From the IMG/VR virus record IMGVR_UViG_3300046721_000158, positions 1 through 28,193 of that record: a DNA stretch of 28,193 nt, one strand, 5' to 3'. The notes beneath the pieces were generated by a model. It had not been told where the DNA came from, ran no database searches, and saw only the letters and a program-made list of their open reading frames with translations. Shown in pieces: positions 15,451-23,100 of the stretch (the stretch's first letter is position 1; every line of letters begins with the position of its first letter). A program made the position numbers and the translations under genes. Source of the stretch: a virus.

Positions 15451-15549
15451 TGTCGCCTCCGGTTGAGTCGGAGCGTTTAAACGCTCCGACCGCATCTAAC
15501 CCATTGTTTATTCTCGATCGGTTGTTGACTTATATATCAACTTGACAAG
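15451..15549 (-). other. Intergenic region between coat protein and downstream small genes
   Basis: 99 bases, by far the longest non-coding stretch in the window. Read on the minus strand it has an AT-rich half containing TTGATATATAAGTCAAC, a 5-bp inverted repeat (GTTGA/TCAAC) around an 8-base loop, followed by the 22-bp palindrome and then the ribosome site of the next gene. A weak promoter-like pair (TTGATA, 19 bases, GAGAAT) is present at 15510-15540 but the spacing is poor. Confidence 0.7.
15468..15489 (-). terminator. Perfect 22-bp palindrome after the capsid gene, possible hairpin terminator or attenuator
   Basis: The left arm TCGGAGCGTTT is followed directly by its exact complement. 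In RNA this gives an 8-bp GC-rich stem (TCGGAGCG/CGCTCCGA) with a six-base TTTAAA loop. No U-tract follows (the next bases are CTCAACC), so a classical intrinsic terminator is not shown. Partial termination after the coat gene, RNA processing, or a protein-binding site are all possible. Confidence 0.45.
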
Positions 15550-16491
15550 TCAGCTCGCCGAGTCCCATTTGACGATGCGTGCCTGTAATGCGGTAGTTTG
15601 GATTAGAGCATACCCGCCCAAGTAGTACCAGGCGATGCCGCGCGAACGACCGTAATCCCCAGGGATCTTGCCGCGGATTTCCTCTGGCACGCAGAGCGCC
15701 TCGGCGACCGTATCCTCGCCAAAGAAAATCGCCTGGTGCGACAGGTTATTCGACCAGGTCTCCTTCACGATATTGGTCTGCTCGACAAAACGAACACCCT
15801 CGTAGCGACCAATTTCACCATTCAAAATCATCGTAAAGCCTTGGTCGGTGTACTGGTGTACTGACTCAAGGTCATTCTTCATTTGACGCCAGGTGGTCGG
15901 GTGGGCGATGCCGATGTAATCGTCGGCCATGTAAGGCGGGATATTCCGCTCTTTCATGATATCGACGATCGCTTTGACGTGGTTCTTGCCAAAGGCGACG
16001 TTATTCACCGCGGTGGCCGTGCCGTTGGTGGTGAGAATTACTTGGTCAGTCGCAGTCGTTGCGACAACGCGCAGCGGTGTCGACCTGAACTGGTTCCACG
16101 CGCCAGTATCGAGTTCTTTTTTACAATGATTTTTTAACACTTTTTGGATGATCTCTTCTACTGGATGCTTCGACATGTCGTCGAGCATGCCGGTATAAGG
16201 GACACTGCGGCCGTGCTCGACTACAGTTCCGGTTCCCTGAGTAATCGTGAAGTTGTCCTCGGGGATTGTCGCGGTCTCGATCAATGCTGCATAAGCAGTA
16301 TCGGCTACATCACTGTAGACGTTCCAGGTGAATGTTTGTCCTTTATGGAGACCCTTGTCTGTGAAGTCTTTGGCGTCACAGAATTGACGATATTTTACTA
16401 GCGGCTGTACTGCGGTGCGCAAAGTATCCGACAGCTCCAGCGCATACATAAAGCCGCCGAGGGTGTTTGTCGTCCAGACTTGACCAGCCAT
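15550..16491 (-). CDS. Major capsid protein, N4-gp56 family
   Basis: 313 residues from the ATG at 16491, which has GGAG about nine bases upstream; a longer reading starts inside the scaffold gene and is rejected. The sequence matches the N4-gp56 coat family: an N-terminal helix region (LELSDTLRTAVQPLVKYRQF), KGQTFTWNVYSDV, VVEHGRSVPYTGMLDD, a DP-like helix in HPVEEIIQKVLKNH, the conserved core GIAHPTTWRQMKNDLE, HQYTDQGFTMILNGEIGR and EGVRFVEQTNIV. This HK97-fold coat forms the icosahedral head. The length is close to the shorter members of the family. It lies just after the scaffold gene, and no head maturation protease was found, as in P22- and N4-like phages. Confidence 0.9.
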   Translation of the reverse strand: MAGQVWTTNTLGGFMYALELSDTLRTAVQPLVKYRQFCDAKDFTDKGLHKGQTFTWNVYSDVADTAYAALIETATIPEDNFTITQGTGTVVEHGRSVPYTGMLDDMSKHPVEEIIQKVLKNHCKKELDTGAWNQFRSTPLRVVATTATDQVILTTNGTATAVNNVAFGKNHVKAIVDIMKERNIPPYMADDYIGIAHPTTWRQMKNDLESVHQYTDQGFTMILNGEIGRYEGVRFVEQTNIVKETWSNNLSHQAIFFGEDTVAEALCVPEEIRGKIPGDYGRSRGIAWYYLGGYALIQTTALQARIVKWDSAS

Positions 16492-16502
16492 GTCGCGTGC
16501 TC

Positions 16503-17663
16503 CTAGCGATAGACCGGCTGGTTCCTCGTCCGCCTCATCCAATCGACAACTTGGCTACCCGTAACGCCCGATCGGACGTTCGGCGTGTCTGCTGGCTGCG
16601 GTGCGGAGGAAGCTGCCGGTGCCTGTGGGGTGGACCGTTTTACAGCGACCCTGCCGCCATTCGCTGCCAGGGCCGGTGCGGATCGCACGGGCTGAGCTGG
16701 TGTAATGGACCCAGGGGTAGATGCGGGGGTTTCACCGCGCCACCGGGCAATCGTGCTGCGGACGCTATCAGCGGCCTCATACATGATCTGCTCGACGGTG
16801 CGAGGAATGCCTGCTGCATTGTAGCGATCTTTAAGCGTCTCGGCTTCCAAGGCGGCTAGCCTGGTCGCCTTCTCGTCGCTGACGATGTCAGCATAATCGT
16901 TCTGAAACCGGGTGAGCGAGTCTGTCAGGGACTGCACGTTGCTGACCCGCTGGTAGACCGCGTCGGCGATCTGGTTGGGGTCGATATATTGCTGCTGGGG
17001 CTGTGGCGCCGGGCGCAGATTACGCGCAATCTCGGCACCATACTGGGCCAGCGCCTCGGCCGCAGCCTCCTCATCGCCATATTGCAGCGCTTTGACATGC
17101 TCGACCAGCCGCGGCCGGTCGAATTGCGGCTCGGGCGGCTGCTGCTGGCGCAGGATCTCTTGGTCGCGCTGCTGCGCCGCCATTTCGATCGCGTGCTCCG
17201 CGGCGCGCACCATATCCTGCTCGGAGAGGTCGAGCGGCGTGCCACGCACCACGATGCGGTGCACCCGGGGCTGTGGCTGCTGATATTGCGGCTGCTGATA
17301 TTGTGGCTGTTGCGGCTCAGGTTGCGGTGGCGGCCGTGGTGGTGGCGGGGCTTCCGGCTCGCGGCGCGGCGCGCTTTCGATTGGCGCCGGTTCAGGCGGC
17401 GGCTCCTGCGCCACACCAGCAGCCCGCTCGCCCGCTAGTCGCTCCTGCTCGATCTGCTCGCGCCGCTTGACGAGGATCGCCTCCATGCCTCTGGCATGCG
17501 GCGTCTGCGACCCGGGAAGTGGTTTGTCGTCTTCACCTGACGGTGTCTCTACCGGCTCCGGCGGTAGCGCATCTTCCAGCCGCACAGTTTCAGTTGGACG
17601 GAAACTGTCTATAGGCGGGGCATCTTGTGGCAGTGCGCCACTATCGGTCTGTGGATCGGCCAT
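16503..17663 (-). CDS. Putative scaffolding protein
   Basis: 386 residues, start in a TGATG overlap with the upstream small gene. The N-terminal 160 residues are acidic and Pro/Gln-rich (including QPQYQQPQYQQPQP), followed by helical stretches likely to be coiled coils (LDLSEQDMVRAAEHAIEMAA; VEHVKALQYGDEEAAAEALA; QSLTDSLTRFQNDYADIVSD), and a basic Ala/Pro/Arg-rich tail ending RRTRNQPVYR. This composition, the position between portal and coat protein and the length are those of scaffolding proteins, which bind the coat through a basic C-terminus and leave the head before packaging. There is no single diagnostic motif, so the call relies on position and composition. Confidence 0.8.
   Translation of the reverse strand: MADPQTDSGALPQDAPPIDSFRPTETVRLEDALPPEPVETPSGEDDKPLPGSQTPHARGMEAILVKRREQIEQERLAGERAAGVAQEPPPEPAPIESAPRREPEAPPPPRPPPQPEPQQPQYQQPQYQQPQPRVHRIVVRGTPLDLSEQDMVRAAEHAIEMAAQQRDQEILRQQQPPEPQFDRPRLVEHVKALQYGDEEAAAEALAQYGAEIARNLRPAPQPQQQYIDPNQIADAVYQRVSNVQSLTDSLTRFQNDYADIVSDEKATRLAALEAETLKDRYNAAGIPRTVEQIMYEAADSVRSTIARWRGETPASTPGSITPAQPVRSAPALAANGGRVAVKRSTPQAPAASSAPQPADTPNVRSGVTGSQVVDWMRRTRNQPVYR
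17275..17304 (-). repeat. 15-bp tandem repeat in the scaffold gene
   Basis: Two copies of a 15-bp unit (forward GGCTGCTGATATTGC and GGCTGCTGATATTGT) encode the QYQQP repeat in the Pro/Gln-rich linker. One base differs between the copies, so they probably arose by slippage. Confidence 0.8.
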
Positions 17664-18025
17664 CAAGCGGTGTCACTGGGCAACAATCCGTCTTCACGCT
17701 TGATCTTCTCATGGGCGGTTTTTGCCCGTTCGTCAACCTCTTGCAGCCACAGCTGCAGCACGGTGATGAACCTGGCGCGGTGCTGCAAGCTGCGAATAGC
17801 GTTCTGATCGTGTGGCGGGATTTCGGCCAATTTGGCCAAAGCCTCGTCACGCTCAAACTGCGCGCGGGCTAGAATATACCGCCAGGCCGGAGTGTCTTCG
17901 ATCGACCGGTTGATGCCGATCGCCAGGTCGATCGCAGCGTAATCGTCATCGCGCGCGATCCGCTGCTGAGTGATCTCCTCCATCTCCTCAGGCGTCGTCG
18001 GATAATAATCGTCGTCATCCGCCAT
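17663..18025 (-). CDS. Small helical protein between portal and scaffold (120 aa)
   Basis: 120 residues. Starts inside the last 11 bases of the portal gene and ends as TGATG with the scaffold start. After an acidic N-terminus (MADDDDYYPTTPEEMEE) it is almost all helix: AWRYILARAQFERDEALAKL, PHDQNAIRSLQHRARF, ITVLQLWLQEVDERAKTAHE. Small helical proteins of this type are common beside podovirus portal genes, but no specific role is established from the sequence. The tight overlap on both sides suggests synthesis coupled to portal and scaffold. Confidence 0.7.
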   Translation of the reverse strand: MADDDDYYPTTPEEMEEITQQRIARDDDYAAIDLAIGINRSIEDTPAWRYILARAQFERDEALAKLAEIPPHDQNAIRSLQHRARFITVLQLWLQEVDERAKTAHEKIKREDGLLPSDTA

Positions 18026-20300
18026 TGCGCTGCGCCGCCATGCCGATGCGGTGATCGCTGATCACCTTGGAGAGGGCAGGGATCGCGCTGATGACATGCC
18101 CCGAGGCTTTGGTGCGAGCATCGATCAGCGCACGCTGGGTCTCCGCCGCCTGAGCTTCCCGGTCCTTTTGTGCGTTGATCGCGGCGATCCGCTGGTCAGA
18201 GTCGCTCTTCAGCCCGGCGATGCGCAGCGCATTCTCCTGTTTAAATTGCTCGATCTGCAGCGTTTCGGGTTGGAATTTCACACCCGGCGGCGGGTTCTTC
18301 ATCGCCGCGATCCGCTCCTGGCTGGCAGTCTCCATCTCGGTCTTCTGGATGACCGCCTGGGTCTGCATCTGCACTTCCTGCATTCGGTTCGGGTCGACCC
18401 CGACCGGCATCTGCTTCTGGCTCTGGTTCAATGCCATCTGCGCCGCGTGCGGGTCAAAGCCAGGAACAAAGAAGCGCTTGCCTTCGCTGAACCCAAGGGC
18501 ACCAAACACCTCGCTGCACACCTCGTCCCATTGCAGCCCCGACCCGGCGGCCTCGCCAAACAGCTTCTCGATGACGCTGGCGGCGGTCATCATGTTGTTG
18601 AGGCGAATCTGCGGATTAGTCGCGCCGATCCCGACATCGAGGTGGCAGGTCACCTTCTGGCTCATCAGCCAATCGTCGACCTTATTGATGCTGTAGCGCT
18701 GCACCAACTGCGCCTTCGCGCCCGCCAGGGCGATGACCATCTCGTCTTCTTCGAGACGCTCTTCCAAATCGAGCAGGTCTTCGAGGACACCAGTGACCCA
18801 AGTCTGTTTAAACAGCTCCAGCTGCAGCTCACCGATTGAGCCCGCAGCCCCGGCGATCAGCTCCATGCCGCCGACGGTCTCGTTGAGATTGTTCGCGGTA
18901 CCGACCGATGCCTGGCTGAACGAGCCAGCCAATTCGTCAAAATCTTGGTTGATGCGATCCTGCTCGGCGAGCGAGCTGGCGCTCGGGTCGGGCGCCCTGT
19001 CCCAGCTGACATCGTCGGCGGCGTTCACCGTGATCGGTTTGCCAGGCATGAATATTCTGAAGTCGCCAAGGCTTGAGGCGGCTGGTGATCCGGCCTTGAC
19101 CTTTGGCTGTGGCTGCAGCGCGAGCTTGAGGGCGTCGAGCCGCAGGTTCACCGTCTCGTTGGCCTGAGCTTGCAGGTCGCGGCCGAGTTCGACATTGCTC
19201 GCCGGGTAGTTACGGTGGGTCTCCAGGTTGGTGATGCCGATCCTGTAGGGCCGCTTCTCGGTGCCGTAGACCTCGACATGAGTGCGCGGGTCGGTCAGCA
19301 GCTTGTCGCTGCCCAGCGTGTAATAGACGTAATCGGTGCCCTTCCACTTCATCGTCACCAGGTGGACCCAGGCGACATCAAAGTCGCGCGCCGATTGCGG
19401 CTGAGACCGGCGCGGATCCTGGCGATGAGCGTTGCGTGTCAGGCGCGTCGCGTCGTCGCTGACCGTATTGCTTGAGAGGATCGAGCCATCATCGTAAGGC
19501 CGCCACTCGGGATCCTCGCCGTTCTGGCTGCGCATCTTCTGGCGCACCTCGCCGACATACATCGGGATGCGGTGAATGAGGTAGGGACTGCTTTCGACCG
19601 GCCGCATCCAATCGCAGGCCGGGTCAAAGCGGAAATTATCCGGGGCGATCAGCTCGACCGCAGGGTGGTCAGCAACCACCTGGTAATACTGGTAGGTGTC
19701 GGGCGCTGCCTGACCCATATCGGAGCCCTGGCCCGAGCCAAATTCCGGCGTCTCGGCTTGCTTCTCGCCGATCAGCTTTTCCTCGTATTTCCAGTATTGC
19801 CGCGAGATGCACACCCCGTAGACATCACAATCCTGACGCGCGCCGAGCACGGTGAGAAACCACGGGATGCTGGTTCTCAGGCGATAATTCAGCAGCTCCT
19901 CTTTGAACTTGGCGCTGGCGAGCTGCGCCGGGTCGTCCTCGTTCTGCGCGTGCACGCTGACAATGTTGTTGGTTGAGAAGAAGGCTTGCGCCGTCGCCGC
20001 TTCATTCTTCCTGACAACGCTCCTGGTCTTTGGCCTAAAGAGGCGGGTGCGGTAGCGGTAGTCGGTGCTGTGGTATTTCGAGCCCGCGACGTGGCGTCCC
20101 TGGAACATCCTGATGCTGTCGCCCCAGGCGCTGCGGCGGCTGGCGTTGAGCCAGTTGGTTGATGCGTCGTAAGCGTCACGCGCCATGCGACCCCAATCAG
20201 CGTCTTCCGGTCCACCGGTGCCGCCGGTCCCGCTACCGACGCCTTCGCTCGTCGAGCTGAGCGCCGAGCCTTCGCCGGGCGGCTGGTCGCGACCCATCAT
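18015..20300 (-). CDS. Portal protein, P22-like
   Basis: 761 residues, beginning in an ATGA overlap with the preceding gene. The N-terminal third contains helices and the motif RYRTRLFRPKTRSVVRKNEA, followed by AAFFSTNNIVSV-type segments (TAQAFFSTNNIVSVHAQNED), a conserved LTVLGARQDCDVYGVCISRQ and a beta-rich wing region with WEY-type motifs. The C-terminal 120 residues are a long Gln/Glu/Lys helix (QTQAVIQKTEMETASQERIA and on), matching the barrel helices of P22-class portals. The ring is the packaging gate for TerL and the seat for the adaptor. Its large size (about 720-760 residues in this class) fits, and it lies directly before scaffold and coat genes. Confidence 0.85.
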   Translation of the reverse strand: MMGRDQPPGEGSALSSTSEGVGSGTGGTGGPEDADWGRMARDAYDASTNWLNASRRSAWGDSIRMFQGRHVAGSKYHSTDYRYRTRLFRPKTRSVVRKNEAATAQAFFSTNNIVSVHAQNEDDPAQLASAKFKEELLNYRLRTSIPWFLTVLGARQDCDVYGVCISRQYWKYEEKLIGEKQAETPEFGSGQGSDMGQAAPDTYQYYQVVADHPAVELIAPDNFRFDPACDWMRPVESSPYLIHRIPMYVGEVRQKMRSQNGEDPEWRPYDDGSILSSNTVSDDATRLTRNAHRQDPRRSQPQSARDFDVAWVHLVTMKWKGTDYVYYTLGSDKLLTDPRTHVEVYGTEKRPYRIGITNLETHRNYPASNVELGRDLQAQANETVNLRLDALKLALQPQPKVKAGSPAASSLGDFRIFMPGKPITVNAADDVSWDRAPDPSASSLAEQDRINQDFDELAGSFSQASVGTANNLNETVGGMELIAGAAGSIGELQLELFKQTWVTGVLEDLLDLEERLEEDEMVIALAGAKAQLVQRYSINKVDDWLMSQKVTCHLDVGIGATNPQIRLNNMMTAASVIEKLFGEAAGSGLQWDEVCSEVFGALGFSEGKRFFVPGFDPHAAQMALNQSQKQMPVGVDPNRMQEVQMQTQAVIQKTEMETASQERIAAMKNPPPGVKFQPETLQIEQFKQENALRIAGLKSDSDQRIAAINAQKDREAQAAETQRALIDARTKASGHVISAIPALSKVISDHRIGMAAQRNGG

Positions 20301-20653
20301 GGCGTGATGTCCAGCCCGTGCTGCCGGGCGAGCGCTTTGCTATCGGCCGTCGCCGGGCCGCGCTTGAGGCGGTAGCGCTCGAGCAGCTCACCACCGGCAC
20401 GCACCACGCATTGCAGCCTGGGATCGCTGTTGAGTTGGGTGAGATGCAATTGGAAGCCGTAGCGGCCGTTGATGCCTTTGGCGTCGAGGTAGAGCAGCTT
20501 GACGTGCGCCATGCCGGTGCGGTGATCCGCCGAGGTCGCCCACTGGTGACCCGGATAGTGGCGCTCCAGCACATGATGCATCGCCGCTGCTACCTCGACA
20601 TCGCGCGGTGCGTGCTCGATCAGGCTGTCGACATCGGTAAATACCCAAGCCAT
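20297..20653 (-). CDS. Conserved phage protein upstream of portal (118 aa)
   Basis: 118 residues from the ATG in a TGATG overlap; a GTG one codon earlier is the alternative. The core MHHVLERHYPGHQWATSADH, then MAHVKLLYLDAKG, NGRYGFQLHLTQL and VRAGGELLERYRLKRGPA resembles a small protein family that I associate with podovirus genomes near the portal gene, where VVRAGGE-x-LERY-x-LxR recurs. It would be a small alpha/beta domain. Function unknown. The end overlaps the portal start as ATGA. Confidence 0.7.
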   Translation of the reverse strand: MAWVFTDVDSLIEHAPRDVEVAAAMHHVLERHYPGHQWATSADHRTGMAHVKLLYLDAKGINGRYGFQLHLTQLNSDPRLQCVVRAGGELLERYRLKRGPATADSKALARQHGLDITP

Positions 20654-20991
20654 CACCTAGCGCTCCCACCCGGGTAACCGGGCGAAGTGGCATCGCCAGG
20701 CGAGGTCGCGTAGGGGTCCGGCTTCTGGCGGAACTTGCGACCGTTGGAAAACTCGTAGACCACCGGGCGGCGGCTTTCGAGATCGAAATCCTTATCGGCA
20801 TCGCGCACAATCTGCGCCCAGCTGCGCACTGATGTGTTGGGCGGCCGGTAATCAGCCCCCGGCTGGCCGATCGGCGGCGGCCGAAAGACCACATCCCAAA
20901 TCGCCTCGCCATCATCCCAATGGGTCTTGTTCGCATCCCAATGGCTGTAGCTGACGACGAGGCTGTTGCTCTCCTTGGTCGAGGCTGCCAT
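20653..20991 (-). CDS. Hypothetical phage protein (112 aa)
   Basis: 112 residues, start overlapping the fibre stop (TGATG) and end overlapping the next gene the same way. N-terminal half has several Trp residues (SYSHWDANKTHWDDGEAIWD), then VVFRPPPIGQPGADYRPPN and a charged helix SWAQIVRDADKDFDLESRR, with a polar Ser/Gly/Pro tail. No family is recognised. Placement between the tail fibre and portal genes suggests a virion or assembly role, but nothing in the sequence proves one. Confidence 0.65.
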   Translation of the reverse strand: MAASTKESNSLVVSYSHWDANKTHWDDGEAIWDVVFRPPPIGQPGADYRPPNTSVRSWAQIVRDADKDFDLESRRPVVYEFSNGRKFRQKPDPYATSPGDATSPGYPGGSAR

Positions 20992-23090
20992 CAGGCGGCC
21001 TTTCTTCGCGCTGGCGGCGGGGTCATAGCCTCGACCTTGGCGTTCAGCTCTTTCACCGCGTTGATGAGCGCATAAATCAAGTTGCCCGGTTCGAGCGTCG
21101 AAAGCTCGACGCCTTCCTTTTTGCCGACCGTCGCCACCATAGTCCCGACGACCTCGGGAATGTGGGGCTTCACCTCGTCTGCAATCAGCCCGAATAAACG
21201 CCGGGACGGCTTTTCACCGCTGCCCATCGGCGTGTTCGGCGCATAGCGGAAATAAACCGGCGACAATTTTACAATCGCATCAAGACCACGCTCGTATAGC
21301 GTAATATCCTGTTTAACCTGCCGATCCGACAAACTTCCCCACGACCCGGAAATATTGTAACAAGCGCCGTTGCCGTAAATAATACACAGGTTGGTCACGC
21401 CCGTTGTGTCTTGAATCAAAAGCGGATATTCAGTGCTGGTCGCGCCTGCCGTTATAATGACGCCATGCGCGCCGCTCACCGAACTAAATCTCGCAGCCCA
21501 CCAGCCAGCGGTAGTATTGCTGGCATATAGTTTAACGCCGGTTACTAGCGACGTGGTGCCGATGGCGACCCTGCCGCCCGTCGCCACAAAAATTCCGTTC
21601 GCGGGATTATTGTCGGTAAAGATGCCGATATTCTGGCCGGTGTTGATGGTCTTCACCGCCCAGAAATTGGTCAGCGAGGTATCGCGGGAGATCTGAAATC
21701 CTGCGTAGGCACTGGTCACCGACATATCGATCCCCGGCGCATACGCGGTCGCCGAGCGCGCGTAGAGACCGATATAGCCGTCATGCGCCGTCAGGTCGCC
21801 CACGGTGAGGTTGTAACTTTTGGCGCTGCCCGCAACATCGAGGAGAAACTGCGGCGTCGTCGTGCCGATGCCGACATTGCCGGAAGACGATTGCACCGTC
21901 AGGCTGACGCTCGCCGTCGTGCTGTTGTACAAACCAAAATCGTGGCTGGCGCTCGCGCTCGTAAACAAACCCCATCGCGCATTACCGCCATCGCGAAAAC
22001 TAATCGACGCCGTCTGATTTGCGGTGGGAGTGTCGAGGATCAGGTTGCTGTCGTTATTAACCACATGCAGCTTGCCGCTCGGCCCCGTCGTGCCGATGCC
22101 GACGTTGCCGTTGTGGTCGATCCGCATCGCCTCGGCAAGCGCGACCGAGCCGTTTGGCACTGTCTGAAACGTCGTCGCCCCGCCCTGTGCGGTATCCGTC
22201 CAATTCTGAGTCGCTCGGAAATCGATACGCGGGCCAAGCCCATAGTTCGTCGCAGCGCGCCCGCGCCCGAGGATCGCGCCGATCACGTCGTTTGCTTGCA
22301 AAGCAGTCGGCGCGGCGCCTGTGCCGCGCGCCTGTCGCAGCCACAGCACCGGCACATTGCCGGTGCCGAAACTGTCAATAATAATCTGCGAATTTACCCC
22401 GTCCGCTGCAGCGACGACTAGGTTTGCGGGCAAGAGATCCGTTGCCGATGGACCCGCCGCGTTGGCGTTGAGCACCAGGCCACCCTGGCCGGGGTCCGGC
22501 GCCGGGTTGCCGATGACGACGCCCTGGTTGATCGTTGCCCGCTGAACAATCGATGTCGTGCCGGGGGTATTTGTCGAAAAGGCAAAAAACGATCCCTGTG
22601 CGGTATTGCTCCAATTTTCGCTTGCCTTGACCGCGAGCGTTGTTGCGTTGCCATAAGCCGAGGCGCCGTAACCTGTTGTAATGATGTTGCTTAACGTGTC
22701 CGCAGCTTGTACCGCTGTCGGCGCCGCCGCAGTGCCACGCGCTTTGCGCGCGGTCAGGTTGGCGCTCGCTGACGGACTGTAAATATCGATCAGCACACCG
22801 TTGCCGCCAGCCTCGCTCGCGGCCCAGATCAAGGGCGTCGTCGATGTTTGCGGTGTTGACGCCGCCTTGTTGATCACCAACGATGTCGCTGGCGGGCTGG
22901 TGACCGGGTTGCCGATGACGATATTGGGATTGACCGTCAGCTGCCCGGTCAAGGCCCCGCCGGTGAGCAAAAGGTAAGGCCCGCCGCCAGCGACGGTCGC
23001 TCCCTCCCACTTGCTGCCATCCCACTGCCAGGACGATCCAGCCGTGGTGAAGATCTGGGCGAGGGTAGGGGTGTTGGGGAAATTGATCAT
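20991..23090 (-). CDS. Tail fibre/spike protein with C-terminal S74 intramolecular chaperone peptidase
   Basis: 699 residues from the ATG at 23090, preferred because MINFPNTPT followed by WQWDGSKWEG is the usual fibre N-terminus and a GAGGG site precedes it; a start 21 codons upstream lies in the previous gene. The body holds two copies of the fibre module with RGTxAAP, ENWSxTAxG and GVVIGNP, plus GNVGIGTTxP collagen-like or fibre repeats. The last 113 residues are a Peptidase S74 domain: LSDRQVKQDI places the Ser-Lys dyad at S588 and K593, and RRLFGLIADEV and KELNAKVEAM follow. These domains trimerise fibres and then cut themselves off. Receptor-binding role is inferred from this family. Confidence 0.85.
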   Translation of the reverse strand: MINFPNTPTLAQIFTTAGSSWQWDGSKWEGATVAGGGPYLLLTGGALTGQLTVNPNIVIGNPVTSPPATSLVINKAASTPQTSTTPLIWAASEAGGNGVLIDIYSPSASANLTARKARGTAAAPTAVQAADTLSNIITTGYGASAYGNATTLAVKASENWSNTAQGSFFAFSTNTPGTTSIVQRATINQGVVIGNPAPDPGQGGLVLNANAAGPSATDLLPANLVVAAADGVNSQIIIDSFGTGNVPVLWLRQARGTGAAPTALQANDVIGAILGRGRAATNYGLGPRIDFRATQNWTDTAQGGATTFQTVPNGSVALAEAMRIDHNGNVGIGTTGPSGKLHVVNNDSNLILDTPTANQTASISFRDGGNARWGLFTSASASHDFGLYNSTTASVSLTVQSSSGNVGIGTTTPQFLLDVAGSAKSYNLTVGDLTAHDGYIGLYARSATAYAPGIDMSVTSAYAGFQISRDTSLTNFWAVKTINTGQNIGIFTDNNPANGIFVATGGRVAIGTTSLVTGVKLYASNTTAGWWAARFSSVSGAHGVIITAGATSTEYPLLIQDTTGVTNLCIIYGNGACYNISGSWGSLSDRQVKQDITLYERGLDAIVKLSPVYFRYAPNTPMGSGEKPSRRLFGLIADEVKPHIPEVVGTMVATVGKKEGVELSTLEPGNLIYALINAVKELNAKVEAMTPPPARRKAA
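22458..22922 (-). repeat. Duplicated fibre module, copy in the S74 fibre gene
   Basis: Residues 57-211 of the 699-residue fibre align with residues 337-492 of the adjacent 784-residue fibre. Shared landmarks are AASTPQ, PLIWAASE, ANLT-x-RK-x-RGTAAAP, ENWS-x-TA-x-GS and GVVIGNPA-x-DPGQGG. The 66 bases at 22461-22526 differ from 23983-24048 at only four positions. Confidence 0.85.
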
Positions 23091-23100
23091 GCCACCCTCA

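Noticed and set aside
15510-15540. Promoter on the minus strand (TTGATA and GAGAAT)
   Set aside because: Spacing of 19 bases and a poor -10 make it too weak to call; noted only in the intergenic entry.
15550-16542. Longer coat protein starting at 16542
   Set aside because: The extra 17 residues lie in the scaffold gene; the ATG at 16491 has a ribosome site and gives a normal N-terminus.
18051-18839. Plus-strand open frame of about 262 codons opposite the portal
   Set aside because: Antisense of the portal C-terminal region; GC-rich DNA often gives such frames and no protein motif is visible.
21783-22421. Plus-strand open frame of about 212 codons opposite the S74 fibre
   Set aside because: Antisense to the fibre gene with Arg/Ala-rich composition expected from GC-rich antisense reading.
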